The notes: generated from the letters alone by a model not told the origin. A stretch of DNA of 64,000 nt from Micropruina sp. (GCA_016711205.1 JADJTM010000001.1:744001-808000), one strand, 5' to 3'; shown: positions 1-9,800, counted from the first letter of the stretch. Numbers and translations are program-made.

Positions 1-1839
1 ACCACGGCCGGGACGGTCGAGAGCACCCAATACACCTACGATCCCGCCGGCAACATCACCAACGCCAAAGCCACCCTCCTATCGGGCGCGGTCGACAATC
101 AGTGCTTCACCTACGACGCGCAACGACAACTGAAAGCAGCATGGACAGCCGCGGCAGCCGCGACCTGCGCCACCACCCCGACGCAGAGCACGCTGGGTTC
201 AGGACCGTCGCCGTACTGGTCAACCTGGACCACCGACACCATCGGCAAGACCAGCAGCCGCACCGACAAGACGGCAACCACAACCGCCACCACGGCCTAC
301 ACCTACCCGGCAAACAGCGCCACAGCCGTCCGGCCGCACAGCGTCACCCAGACTGTCACCACCGGGACAGGAGCGGCCACCCGCGCCTACACCTACGATG
401 CGGCCGGCAACACCGCCACCAGACCCGGACCAACCGGTTCGACCCAAACCCTCAGCTACGACGACGAAGGCAAGCTGACCAAGATCGCCACCGGCGCCAC
501 GATCAATGCCCTCATGGTGTACGACACCGCCGGAAACCGGATCGCAAGAAAGGAAGGCGACATCACCACCCTCTCGGTGGCGGGCACCGAGTTGGCGTTC
601 AACGGTGCCACAAGTACCAGCGAAGCGAGTCGCTACTACAGCTTCGCTGGCGACACAATCGCAATCCGCACCGGAAACAGCGCCGACAAACTGCTCAGCG
701 TCGCAACCGACCACCAGAGCACCCCGCACCACCAAATCCGCAACGACAACAGCGCCGTCACAAACAGCTGGACCAACCCCTTCGGCGCAACCCGCGGCAC
801 CACCCCCACAGACTGGGCAGGCACCCGTGGGTTCGTCGGAGGCACCAAAGACGCCACCGGTCTCACACACATCGGCGCCCGAGAATACGACCCGGTTCTG
901 CAGCGATTCACCACCGTCGACCCGATCATGGTGCTCGAGGACCCACTCCAGTGGAACGCGTACACCTACGCCGATAACAGTCCGATCACCTTCAGCGACC
1001 CCACAGGCCTCGTCAGTGACGGTGGCCGCGGCTCCCAACCGCCGCCCTCGGACTGGATCCCCGACCCTGGGGCTAACTGGAAACCGGTCTATCCAACCGC
1101 AGGCGCCAGCTATGCGAAACAGAAGAAGCGCACCACCAACAAGTGGCCCAAGAAGCACTCGTCCTCGACTGGCTCCAGCGGGCACCAGGACTGGTCAGTC
1201 CCAGAGAACCGCACCCCCGCCCCGCCCGCACCAAAGTTCGAATGGCCCGACCCAGCCAAAATGCTGCAAGGAGTCAACTGGAAAGAAGTCGGACACATCG
1301 CCCTCGATCTAGCAGGACTCATCCCTGGCATTGGTGAGATCGCCGACGGTGCCAACGCAGCCTGGTATGCGGCCGAGGGCGACTGGGTGAATGCCGCCTT
1401 CTCAGCTGCTGGGATGGTTCCCGCCCTGGGTGCGGGTGTCATCGCCGCAAAGTACGCCAACAAGATCGGTTTCAAGACCGCGGACGCAATGGGCGAGTGG
1501 CTCAAGCGCCTTGGGAAGAATGAGCCCGAGTATTTCCGTGGGGCTCGCCCCGGAGAAGCTCCGTCTTTCCTTCCCAAGCCCAATGACTTTCAGGTGGACC
1601 GTCAGACGGGCCTTGTCAGAGAGACGCATGGCGTCTCGCTATTCGATAACCCGGAGGACCTGCGGAAGCTCGGAATGGTTCCCCATAAGGTTGATCTCGA
1701 TTCGATCCCTAATCAACTTCGTATATTTCAGAGGAATGCGAAGAACCCTCACCACTTCGAGATTACCCCACGACCGGGTGTAGGCTTGACGCCAGAAGAC
1801 TTTGGGCGCTGTCTACTAATGATTCGCACATGTCCGTAG
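1..1839 (+). CDS. Rhs/YD-repeat polymorphic toxin, C-terminal part (5' end outside window)
   Basis: The reading frame is open from base 1, so the N-terminus lies upstream. YD repeats are visible (YTYDPAGNIT, FTYDAQRQL, YTYDAAGNT, LSYDDEGKL, MVYDTAGNR). The conserved Rhs core end follows (GAREYDPVLQRFTTVDP, then NAYTYADNSPITFSDPTGL, about 890-1010). After it come a Pro-rich linker, a hydrophobic pretoxin segment (DLAGLIPGIGEIADGANAAW) and a C-terminal tip. The tip has the order GVSLFD, IP..L, Q, then HHFEITPRP, which resembles the Tse2-type ADP-ribosyltransferase toxin fold. Rhs proteins are secreted or cell-surface toxins whose tip is released into a competitor. Family membership is clear; the Tse2-like toxin assignment is inferred from motif order by eye. 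The 3' third has lower G+C than the core, as usual for exchanged toxin tips. The next gene starts 8 bases on and should be the immunity gene. Confidence 0.85.
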   Translation, partial: TTAGTVESTQYTYDPAGNITNAKATLLSGAVDNQCFTYDAQRQLKAAWTAAAAATCATTPTQSTLGSGPSPYWSTWTTDTIGKTSSRTDKTATTTATTAYTYPANSATAVRPHSVTQTVTTGTGAATRAYTYDAAGNTATRPGPTGSTQTLSYDDEGKLTKIATGATINALMVYDTAGNRIARKEGDITTLSVAGTELAFNGATSTSEASRYYSFAGDTIAIRTGNSADKLLSVATDHQSTPHHQIRNDNSAVTNSWTNPFGATRGTTPTDWAGTRGFVGGTKDATGLTHIGAREYDPVLQRFTTVDPIMVLEDPLQWNAYTYADNSPITFSDPTGLVSDGGRGSQPPPSDWIPDPGANWKPVYPTAGASYAKQKKRTTNKWPKKHSSSTGSSGHQDWSVPENRTPAPPAPKFEWPDPAKMLQGVNWKEVGHIALDLAGLIPGIGEIADGANAAWYAAEGDWVNAAFSAAGMVPALGAGVIAAKYANKIGFKTADAMGEWLKRLGKNEPEYFRGARPGEAPSFLPKPNDFQVDRQTGLVRETHGVSLFDNPEDLRKLGMVPHKVDLDSIPNQLRIFQRNAKNPHHFEITPRPGVGLTPEDFGRCLLMIRTCP

Positions 1840-1847
1840 GGGGTTAA

Positions 1848-2120
1848 ATGAATGCTAGACTCATATTCCCTGAGTATTGGGATGAGTTAGTTGCCCTAGA
1901 GGTGGAGAATAAGGGCTGGTTCCCAGCCCGAGTAGTGATTGGCGGTCATGAGCATGCCGTCAACTTCTATGATCCTCAAAACCTTGCAATTGATGTTGAA
2001 TACGACGTGCAATCAAAAGGGGTGTTCTTTGAATGCAACCTGATCGTCGTACAGCGCTTAACCGTCGAAAATATGACCAAGGCGGTGGACATGCTCCCGG
2101 AAGGCTTCTTCGGAAACTGA
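1848..2120 (+). CDS. probable cognate immunity protein of the Rhs toxin
   Basis: A 90-residue protein begins 8 bases after the Rhs stop, behind a strong Shine-Dalgarno run (AGGGGG) that overlaps that stop. It is acidic, has no signal peptide or membrane segment, and its codon use is AT-richer than the housekeeping genes, like the toxin tip. I do not recognise the family. Its position directly after a toxin tip, its size and its cytoplasmic character are those of Rhs immunity proteins, which bind and block the cognate tip. The immunity role is inferred from context only. Confidence 0.7.
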   Translation: MNARLIFPEYWDELVALEVENKGWFPARVVIGGHEHAVNFYDPQNLAIDVEYDVQSKGVFFECNLIVVQRLTVENMTKAVDMLPEGFFGN

Positions 2121-2232
2121 GGCAGACTCTGGGAATCTGAGTGAAGAGGAACCGGATGAACTGCCGCGCTCGCGCGGGGAAAGATGAGCGGGTATTGGGT
2201 TGTAAGGGTGCGATAGGGGGGTCGGTGGAGTG

Positions 2233-2968
2233 ATGAACAACGATGTACGACTGGAGCAAATCTCCAAGCTCTGGTCTCTTCATTGGCCAGGTGCTGAGCC
2301 AGGTGAGGTGCTTCGGAAGAAGTTTCCCGATCAATGGGTACGATTCCACAGTCCCCAGTGGTCTACCTTACGCGCAGAACCAAGGACACTACGACCTTAT
2401 CTTGCGAAGACAACATCATTTTTTTGAATTGCCAGATTCAACAGCCAGGAAAAGATTCTCGTTGTTGGTCACTCTGGCTCGCTCACCAGCGCGCCAGTTG
2501 AAGCAAGAAGAATTACTCACTCGCCTCCTACCTGGGGACCGATACTGGCGATCTTTCGTCACAGGAGACGAAAGTAAGGGATTCTTGTGGCTGCATGCGT
2601 TCATCAGTTTCTTGAAGCCAAACATCAGCGAGCTGGACCCCCTTCTTCTTAATATCGCGGACGATTTAACTGACGACGTCGTAATCGCTCCCGCTCTCTT
2701 TGAGTGGCCATTCAATCCATACGACGGAGACGTCGACGTCTTTCTCCCATCGTCCGGAGAACGCGATCGCGTGTCGCGGCTCCATCAGGAATGGCTTTCC
2801 ATTCGCGTCCGGTCTATAGCGGCCACTCTTGCGCTCTATCCAGTGGCTGCTGGATGGGCCCAGTTGGAGTGGGCCGTGTTCTCTATTTGCCTCTGCCAAG
2901 TCCACGATGTCATATTGCAGCCCACTCAAAAGCGTCTCCAGGTGCCAGTCCCCGGCTCAACTTCCTAG
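2233..2968 (+). pseudogene. DUF3885-like gene split by a frameshift
   Basis: Two overlapping frames together give one DUF3885-like protein. The first starts at ATG 2233 (GTG 2230 is an alternative) and reads LWSLHWPGAEPGEVLRKKFP, then WVRFHS. The second continues with LPYAQNQGHYDLILRR and the family C-terminus NPYDGDVDVFL...HQEWLS. The switch falls at the C-run near 2352-2356, where the family normally reads RFHSLP..xRYA. DUF3885 proteins often sit in Rhs/contact-toxin loci and act there as immunity-like proteins, which fits this neighbourhood. The tail after about residue 200 looks unrelated to the family and may be read-through. It is either a decayed orphan immunity gene or one base of sequence error. 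Confidence 0.55.
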
Positions 2969-3062
2969 GCAATGCTGACGCAACAGCATACTATTCGATA
3001 CTGACTCTTTGACAGAATCATTGCTGAAAGCAACCACTAGATCCGATTCCTTTCCAAGCAAC

Positions 3063-3115
3063 TGAAGAAGCTCACCAGCAAGAAGTGGCCAAGAAGCATT
3101 CATCATCATACAGGT
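3063..3115 (+). other. displaced fragment of the Rhs linker (orphan toxin-cassette junction)
   Basis: These bases closely resemble the Rhs linker at about 1122-1175. Allowing one missing base, the fragment translates as KKLTSKKWPKKHSSS, against KKRTTNKWPKKHSSS in the intact gene. It lacks a start codon and lies 950 bp after the first immunity gene. Such fragments are left where alternative Rhs C-terminal cassettes are stored downstream of the main gene. The similarity is seen directly; the cassette interpretation is inference. Confidence 0.6.
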
Positions 3116-3340
3116 GGTGCGTTTGACGGAGGTGCTGGAAGCCATCCGTGCGCATTGTCCCGAGTCTAGCCTCGATCTTTCATCGGGGCGGGTCTGGTCG
3201 TGGTGACGGCTTGAGGATCACCGTTTGGGTCTGACTCTGGCGGGTGGGTGTGACGGTTTGCCGGAGGTGGCTCCGGTGGGCGGGGATTTCCAGGGTCCCG
3301 GTGGGTGTTTCGGCTTGTCGGGGCAGGGTCGGTCTGACGG

Positions 3341-3595
3341 TCAGGTGCTGTCCAGGATGGTGAGGGCGGTCAGTGCGCCGGTCAGGAGGGTCACCCACGG
3401 GTGGTGGCCGGGGTAGCGGAGCCGGATCTGTCGCCCGCCGTGGGCGATGGCGGCGGGGATGGTGTAGAGCCGGTAGCGCAGCCGTTTGGGTTCCCAGCGG
3501 CGGGCGGGTTGGTGGTGCAGGGCGAGGAGTTGCATCCAGGCGGTCAGTTCGGCGGCGAGGGCGACGATGGTGAGTCGCATTCGGGTTCCACTCAC
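3341..3595 (-). pseudogene. IS1380-family transposase, C-terminal remnant
   Basis: The frame encodes only the last ~80 residues of an actinobacterial IS1380 (DDE group 1) transposase. It includes the characteristic ELTAWMQLLAL, ARRWEPKRLRYRLYTIPA and GGRQIRLR segments and ends LTILDST. The catalytic DDE region is missing, and nothing homologous precedes it on the minus strand. No matching inverted terminal repeats or target duplication were recognised. It is an inactive leftover in the accessory zone and marks past transposition between the toxin cassettes. Confidence 0.65.
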
Positions 3596-3756
3596 CCCAA
3601 CCCCTCATCGCCCTCGCCATGCTCACCCTCAGCAGCCACCGCCCCGCCCTGCCCGGACGAAACTGACCCACAGATCAGACAGGAGAGCCGAATATTGCCA
3701 CAGATCTGCGACGTCGCGTGTATGCTAACTGCCCCGTAGCGACGAAGAGGTAATCT

Positions 3757-4131
3757 ATGGATGAGTACATTTCGACCTGGGCAGACGCAATCATTGGATT
3801 GCAAACGACTTTAGAGGAGGACTCAGGCGGACATGGGAAGTGCCCACTCCATCCTTCTTCTATTTGTTTGAACAGCATTCAGGTTGGGGCTGATTTGTAT
3901 ACGGAAGACAATGGTCCGCTAAATCGCGGCGAGTCGGGGAGATTAGTCGCTCTCCGGTTCTGGGCGCCTGAAATGAAGAATACAAATGCGACAGTCAATG
4001 GCCGCGATCCGAGCTGGTTCGACTGGGAGATGTACATCTTGCGTGAGGCTGGTGCGGACGGTCATGCGATCTTCTATAGAAACGGTGTCCCGGTGCCAAA
4101 CCCTTTCAACCCATTCGGCCCTCTTATCTGA
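3757..4131 (+). CDS. hypothetical protein, orphan immunity-like
   Basis: A 124-residue acidic soluble protein with a good ribosome site (GAAGAGGT about 6 bases before ATG). Notable segments are RFWAPEMKNTNATVNG, DPSWFDWEMYILREAG and a Pro/Asn-rich end (GVPVPNPFNPFGPLI). I do not recognise the family. It lies in the low-G+C zone downstream of an Rhs toxin gene, after a displaced Rhs junction and an IS remnant, and is followed by a second small gene of the same character. This is the usual setting for orphan immunity genes kept after loss of their toxin. The role is inference; expression is plausible from the ribosome site. Confidence 0.6.
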   Translation: MDEYISTWADAIIGLQTTLEEDSGGHGKCPLHPSSICLNSIQVGADLYTEDNGPLNRGESGRLVALRFWAPEMKNTNATVNGRDPSWFDWEMYILREAGADGHAIFYRNGVPVPNPFNPFGPLI

Positions 4132-4229
4132 CGGATCCTTCTCAGGCATATGCAGTGAAGAACGTCTTCTATACTCAGGGGTGCTAGAATGCGTCAATCG
4201 ACAAAGCATTTGGGTAAATGAGATGAGAG

Positions 4230-4691
4230 GTGAGTGACACAAGAATCGTGGACGATGTGACAGCCTCGCAATTGCGCAAGTTGCCCCTAGTGCTCGACAG
4301 GACCTTTTGGGTCCAGCAATTGGCGTCGCCGCACTGGTCTTTGTTGGTTCGTTCGCCCCGCGAATTCGGAGGTCACGCGGAAAGGATCGATCTACTATTC
4401 ACTGGAGTCAAGGCGCTCAAGTTGAGAATCGCCCTCCCTTCTCTTAGTGTAAGGCGGCCTACCGGGGAGGAGCGCGCTTGCATTTTGGCCGAGCTTGGCG
4501 ATAACACGGCACTCTCCGGAGGTCTCCATCTATATATAGTAGAGGACAGTCTATCGACTGGATACGTTGTCGCCCACCGCTTGTCCGTGTCGACGGATTT
4601 GCACGAGGGTAACGTGCCAAGCTTGTTGTGGTCCCGCTTAGTAGGCGAATCGCCTTCTGCGCCCCAGGGAACAATCTATGACATTGATTAG
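4230..4691 (+). CDS. hypothetical protein, second orphan immunity-like gene
   Basis: A 153-residue protein starting at GTG 4230, preceded by GAGAGG. It has no signal or membrane segment. The middle is beta-rich (FTGVKALKLRIALPSLSV; GLHLYIVEDSLSTGYVVAHRLSVS). I do not recognise a family. It lies about 100 bases after the 124-residue gene on the same strand and shares its low G+C. Position, size and solubility again suggest an orphan immunity protein of the Rhs locus, by context only. An overlapping frame (3986-4237) is shorter and less plausible. Confidence 0.55.
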   Translation: MSDTRIVDDVTASQLRKLPLVLDRTFWVQQLASPHWSLLVRSPREFGGHAERIDLLFTGVKALKLRIALPSLSVRRPTGEERACILAELGDNTALSGGLHLYIVEDSLSTGYVVAHRLSVSTDLHEGNVPSLLWSRLVGESPSAPQGTIYDID

Positions 4692-5266
4692 CGCTGTGGA
4701 TATGGCCGGGGACTTCCTGATCCAGAGATCGGAGCCTCAATGCTGTCAGGTCACTTCGGCCGATGGATTGCTAGCAAGTGAGTCTGACTACGCCCCATAT
4801 TGGCTTGGCGTTAGTAGGCCCCATCTGAATTTCGGAAAGTGCTGTCGACACGGTTGACAAGTTCTGCATCTTCTCGAACGCACATTTGATGCGGCGGCCG
4901 AAGACGACGAGGTCAAGGGGCACGAGCATGGCTCTGACCAGCGACATGTCACTGCTTCCGTCGATCTGCTGGGCGCCGTCTGGCTAGCTGCCGCCGCAGT
5001 TGCGGCCAGAATGCGGATGGCATGGAGGACATCGTCGGAGGCATACCTTCGGTGGTCTATAAGCAGCGCATGGGCGAGCGGAGGGCGCGACGTCGATCTT
5101 TCGCCTCAGTGATTCGGCACGATCATTGGCCGGAAGATCAGCGGGGTCTGACCAGTCGGGGAAGGTCAACAATCCGTGGCTGTCCGTTCGCGATGCCAAC
5201 ATCCAGTAATCGCGGATCGCGGCCGTCTTGCTGCGGTCCTTGAACAACCACACCGCATCTTCCGGC
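4692..5266. other. gap without a supportable gene
   Basis: The 575 bases between the last immunity-like gene and the CHAD gene give no convincing protein. Two short minus-strand stretches look weakly protein-like: about 4783-4978 (with VRAMLVPLDLVVFGRRI) and about 5100-5270 (with RSKTAAIRDYWMLASRTDSHG). They have stops or no start and match no family I know. Base composition rises toward the housekeeping level near 5200. This is probably the decayed edge of the accessory region. Confidence 0.4.
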
Positions 5267-6133
5267 TCAGCGCAGGGGTGGCAGCAGCAGCGCCTCGGCC
5301 AGCACCCGTCGTCCGGTGGCGAGGGACTGCTCACGCTGGCGCAACTCGACGCCCTCCAACGCGAGATACGTCTCGACCGGCTCGTCCGCCCCGAGTGCGG
5401 TGGCCGCGTGCCGGATCAGGGTCTGCTCGGCCACCACGGTGTCCTGCACCTCGCCGAGGGCCTCGGTGACCTGTTCCCAGGCTTCGGCGCGCAGCTCGGC
5501 GGCCTCGCCGAAGGCGTCCACCAGTGCTTCTGAGCAGTAGCGGGCCGCCTTGGCGGCCTTGCGCACCTCGTGCCACATGTGCAGATCGTCCGGCACCTCT
5601 TCGGCCCGGACGTAGAGCCGCCGGGCCCGATCGATGGCATGCGTAAGCAGATCGGCGAGCTGCCGCTTGCGTTCGCTCCCACCGGCCTTGCTGAGCGGCG
5701 GGTCGGCGACGAAGTCGTGCAGCGTGGCGCGTAGGTCCTGGTACCGGGTGGTTTGCATCGACACGACCAGCTGGGCGTGCGCGGCGGCATGGGCAAGGTC
5801 GAGTTCGTCCGCCAGTCGTTGGCGCACCGGACCCACCACCTGGTCGGGCGACAGTACGTCCAGGGTGGCCAGCAGTCGCTGCTTCAGCACCTCGGCGTCG
5901 CGGGGGGCGCCCAGCCGGTCGGCGTGCCAGGCCAGCTCGTCACGCAGCGCGCGGGTGCGGCGATTCTTGAACAGCGGCCCGAAGGTGCGCAGTGCGCTGC
6001 GGGCGCGCCGGGTGGCGACGCGGCTGCGGTGCACGGCGTCCGGGGCGTCGACGAGCACGTCGTCGGCCCGGTTGGCGATCACCTCGGCCTGGGTGCTCAG
6101 GTAGGACTCAACGGATGCGGTGGCGCGGCTCAC
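5267..6133 (-). CDS. CHAD domain-containing protein
   Basis: This 288-residue protein is a single CHAD domain, an alpha-helical bundle with conserved basic residues that binds inorganic polyphosphate in characterised members. The two signature halves are visible: VHRSRVATRRARSALRTFGP near the N-terminus and LHMWHEVRKAAKAARYCSEAL in the second half, with many surface Arg/His. No CYTH (triphosphatase) domain is attached. GTG at 6133 is chosen because it overlaps the upstream stop as GTGA, so the gene is translationally coupled to the DUF2567-like gene. The longer open frame upstream is a shadow of that gene. A role in polyphosphate association is family knowledge; the partner is unknown. Confidence 0.88.
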   Translation of the reverse strand: MSRATASVESYLSTQAEVIANRADDVLVDAPDAVHRSRVATRRARSALRTFGPLFKNRRTRALRDELAWHADRLGAPRDAEVLKQRLLATLDVLSPDQVVGPVRQRLADELDLAHAAAHAQLVVSMQTTRYQDLRATLHDFVADPPLSKAGGSERKRQLADLLTHAIDRARRLYVRAEEVPDDLHMWHEVRKAAKAARYCSEALVDAFGEAAELRAEAWEQVTEALGEVQDTVVAEQTLIRHAATALGADEPVETYLALEGVELRQREQSLATGRRVLAEALLLPPLR

Positions 6134-6804
6134 GGTGTGTCTGCCGTCTCGTCGCTGCGTACCGCGACCGGCTCTTCGGTGCGGACGACGCCCAGCTCGT
6201 CGATCACCTCGCCCTGCTCGGTCGGCGGTTCCTCCAGCCTGCGGCGGCGCCGACGCGGTTGGTGCGGGCCGGCCTCGTCGTCCGGGCCCAGTGCCGAACC
6301 CAGCAGAATCGGCGTGACGGCCGCGAACGCCCACACCGCGAGCGCGGAGGGTGAGTGCAGCGCGAGCGAGATCGGAACCTGGTCGCCGGGTTGGGCGGAC
6401 GCCAGGCGCTCGTCGAACGGAGCGCCGCCGAACAGCTGGCCGAGCTGCCAGCAGATCACGCCGGCGAGCGCCCCCAGTCCGGCGGCCAGAAATGCGGACG
6501 CCCAGCCGATGCCCTTGAACCGCCGCCACGTGGCGATGCCGATGATCGCCCCGAAGACCACCCCGAGCACCACGTACCAGGCGTCCGCGGCGAAGAACTC
6601 GGTGAGCGCCCGCTCCGACACGGTGGCCGACCCGTCCGATTGCACGTCGTAGCTGGGCAGCCGGACGACCAGGCGCCAGATCACCGCGGCCGCGATGCCG
6701 ACCACCAGCGCGGCCACCCCGAACATGCTCGCCGCCCACGCGTCGCCGTGCTGCGCCCGCTCGGGCGCGGGCAGCACGGACGCCGGGGACGATGTGGTGG
6801 TCAC
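6130..6804 (-). CDS. DUF2567-like membrane protein
   Basis: A 224-residue integral membrane protein. Hydrophobic spans appear at about residues 27-47 (FGVAALVVGIAAAVIWRLVV), 77-95 (VVLGVVFGAIIGIA), 103-120 (SAFLAAGLGALAGVICW) and 150-170. The stretch between the first two (SYDVQSDGSATVSERALTEFFAADAWYVVLG) is typical of actinobacterial DUF2567 proteins. The C-terminus is a charged cytoplasmic tail rich in Arg then Glu. No enzymatic residues are evident. It lies just downstream of dnaE (about 70 bases) and overlaps the CHAD gene by 4 bases, so the two are probably co-expressed. Function unknown. Confidence 0.75.
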   Translation of the reverse strand: MTTTSSPASVLPAPERAQHGDAWAASMFGVAALVVGIAAAVIWRLVVRLPSYDVQSDGSATVSERALTEFFAADAWYVVLGVVFGAIIGIATWRRFKGIGWASAFLAAGLGALAGVICWQLGQLFGGAPFDERLASAQPGDQVPISLALHSPSALAVWAFAAVTPILLGSALGPDDEAGPHQPRRRRRRLEEPPTEQGEVIDELGVVRTEEPVAVRSDETADTP

Positions 6805-6877
6805 TCCCCCAGCCTAGTGGTGCGTCTCCCACTGGTGCCGCGGCCACCACTGGTCGTGAGCGTTGCCCGGGCGACTG

Positions 6878-9800
6878 CTACACACACGACGGTCCGAGCA
6901 GGGCCTTCAGGTCGGCCATCAGCGGCGGCGAGGGCATCACCCGCAGGGTCTCTTCGAGCTTCCACACCGTGGTGCGGTTGCTGGAGGTGGTCAGCCGCAC
7001 CCGCACCTCGGTGGCGCCGGGATGGTTGGTCAGCACGGTGCGCAGCTGCTGCACCACCGCCGGGGTGCAGCGGGCGGCCGGCAGTGAGATCACCACCGGC
7101 CCGGACGGGCCCTCCGACACGTCCGGAAAGCTCACATCGGTGCCGCGCAGCTCGACACCCTCGTCCTTGCCGACCACCCGGCCCTTGATGCGGACGATGG
7201 TGTCGGTGGCCAGTTGCAGCGCCACCTGTTGGTAGGCCTTCGGGAACAGCAGCACCTCGACGGAGGCCTCGAGGTCTTCGACGGTGACGATCGCCCACAG
7301 GTCGCCGTTCTTGGTCTGCTTGCGGTTGACCCCGGTGATCATTCCGGCGATGGCGGTGGTGATGTCGCGTGGGCCGTCCTCGGCGACGATGGCGCCGATC
7401 GAGTGGTCGCGGTTGGCCAGCAGCACGTGTTCGAGGCCCAGCAGGGGGTGGTCCGACACGTACAGGCCGAGCATCTCGCGCTCGAAGGCCAGCCGGACGC
7501 GTTTGTCCCACTCGTCGATCTCGGGAATCGGGCTGCTGACCACAGCCTCGCCGTCGGTGGGATCGCCGAACAGGTCGTCCTGGCCGTTGGCCTGGTTGCG
7601 TTTGAGGTCGATGACCTCGTCCACCTTCTGCTCGAAGCATTCCATCAAGGAGCGCCGGGTGTGGCCCAGCGAGTCGAAGGCGCCGGCCTTGATCAGCGAC
7701 TCGATCACCCGCTTGTTGCACACCACCAGCGGCACCCCGGACAGGAACTCGTTGAAGTCGTGCGCCTTGCCGTTGTTCGTCGCGGCCCTCGACGATGCCC
7801 TTCACCACGTTGTCGCCGACGTTGCGAATGGCGCCCAGACCGTAGCGGATGTCGGTGCCGACCGGGGTGAACATGCCGTCGGACTCGTTGACGTCCGGCG
7901 GCAGCACCTTGATGCCCATCCGGCGGCATTCGGCCAGGTAGATCGCGGACTTGTCCTTGTCGTCCTTGACCGACTGCAGCAGGGCCGCCATGTACTCGGC
8001 CGGATAGTTCGCCTTCAGGTAGGCCGTCCAGTACGAGATCAGTCCGTAGGCGGCGGTGTGCGCCTTGTTGAAGGCGTAGTCCGAGAAGGGCACCAGAATG
8101 TCCCACAGCGCCTTGATCGCACCGGCCGAGAAACCGTTGGCCTGCATGCCGGCCTCGAAGTGCACGAACTCGGCGTCGAGCACCTCTTTCTTCTTCTTGC
8201 CCATCGCCCGGCGCAGCTGATCGGCGGAGCCCAGGGTGTAGTTGGCCACCTTCACCGCGATCTGCTGCACCTGCTCCTGGTAGACGATCAGGCCGTAGGT
8301 GAGGTCGAGGATCTCGGCCAGCGGCTCGGCCAGCTCGGGATGGATCGCCGAGATCGGCTGCTTGCCGGTCTTGCGCAGCGCGTAGTTGGTGTGGCTGTTG
8401 GCGCCCATCGGGCCCGGACGGTACAGCGCGAGCGCCGCCGAGATGTCCTCGAAGTTGTCCGGCTGCATCTGCCGGAGCAGGACGCGCATGCCGCTGCCGT
8501 CCAGCTGAAAGATGCCGAGCGTGTCGCCGGAGGCCAGCAGCTGGAAGGTGGCGGGATCCGTGGGGCTCTTGCTCAGCTCGTCCAGATCGAGGTCGATGCC
8601 CCGGTTGGCCTTCACGTTGGCGATGGCATCGTCCAGAATCGTCAGGTTGCGCAGGCCGAGGAAGTCCATCTTGACCAGGCCGAGCGCCTCGCAACTCGGG
8701 TAGTCGAATTGGGTGATGATCTGGCCGTCGGCCTCGCGCTTCATGACCGGAACGACGTCCATCAGCGGCGCTGACGACATGATCACCCCGGCCGCGTGCA
8801 CGCCCCACTGGCGCTTGAGGCCCTCGATGCCGCGCGCGGTGTCGACGACCTCCTGCACCTCGGGATCGGACTCGTACAGGGCCCGGAACTCGCCACCCTC
8901 GGCGTAACGCGCGTGCTCGGGGTTGAACACCTCGGGCAGCGGCACGTCCTTGCCCATCACCGGCGGGGTGTAGGCCTTGGTGATCTTCTCGCCCAGGCCG
9001 AACGGCTTGCCGAGCACGCGTCCGGCGTCCTTGATCGCCTGCTTGGCCTTGATCGTGCCGTAGGTGACGATCTGGCAGACGTGGTCGTCGCCGTACTTCT
9101 CGGTGACGTAGCGAATCACCTCGCCGCGGCGACGCTCGTCGAAGTCGATGTCGAAGTCGGGCATGGACGGACGCTCGGGGTTCAGGAAGCGTTCGAAGAT
9201 CAGCCCGTGCGGCACCGGGTCGAGGTCGGTGATGCGCAGGGCGTAGGCGCACATCGAACCGGCGCCGGAGCCTCGTCCGGGGCCGACCCGGATGCCGTTG
9301 TTCTTGGCCCAGTTGATGAAGTCGGCGACGACCAGGAAGTAGCCCGAATAGCCCTTGCCGGCGATGACCGTGGTCTCGAACTCGGCCTGCTCCGTGGCGT
9401 AGCCGGGCACGCCTTCGGGAAAGCGTGCCTCAAGCCCGCGGCGCACCTCTTTGATGAACCACGACTCCTCGGTTTCACCGGCCGGCACGGGGAACTGCGC
9501 CATGTAGGTGCCGGTGCCCTCGTCGAAATGGGTTTCGCAGCGCTCGGCGATGGCCAGCGTGTTGTCGCACGCCTCGGGCAGCTCGGCCCAGATCGTGCGC
9601 ATCTCGGCCGGGCTCTTCAGGTAGTACCCGTTGCCGTCGAACTTGAACCGGTTCGGTGTGTCGCGGTTCGAGCCGGACGACACGCACAGCAGCGTGTCGT
9701 GCGCCGCGGCGTCGTCGGCGTGCACGTAGTGCAGGTCGTTGGTGGCCACCAACGGCAGCTTGAGGTCTTTGGCGATCCGCAGCAGGTCGTGCCGCACCCG

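Noticed and set aside
3180..3600. complete IS1380 insertion sequence
   Set aside because: Only the last ~80 residues of the transposase are present, with no DDE core and no terminal repeats found.
4984..5334. 116-codon minus-strand frame after the CHAD gene
   Set aside because: Its start lies inside the CHAD gene, the composition is Cys/Pro/Arg-rich, and no family is recognised; only a short middle stretch looks protein-like.
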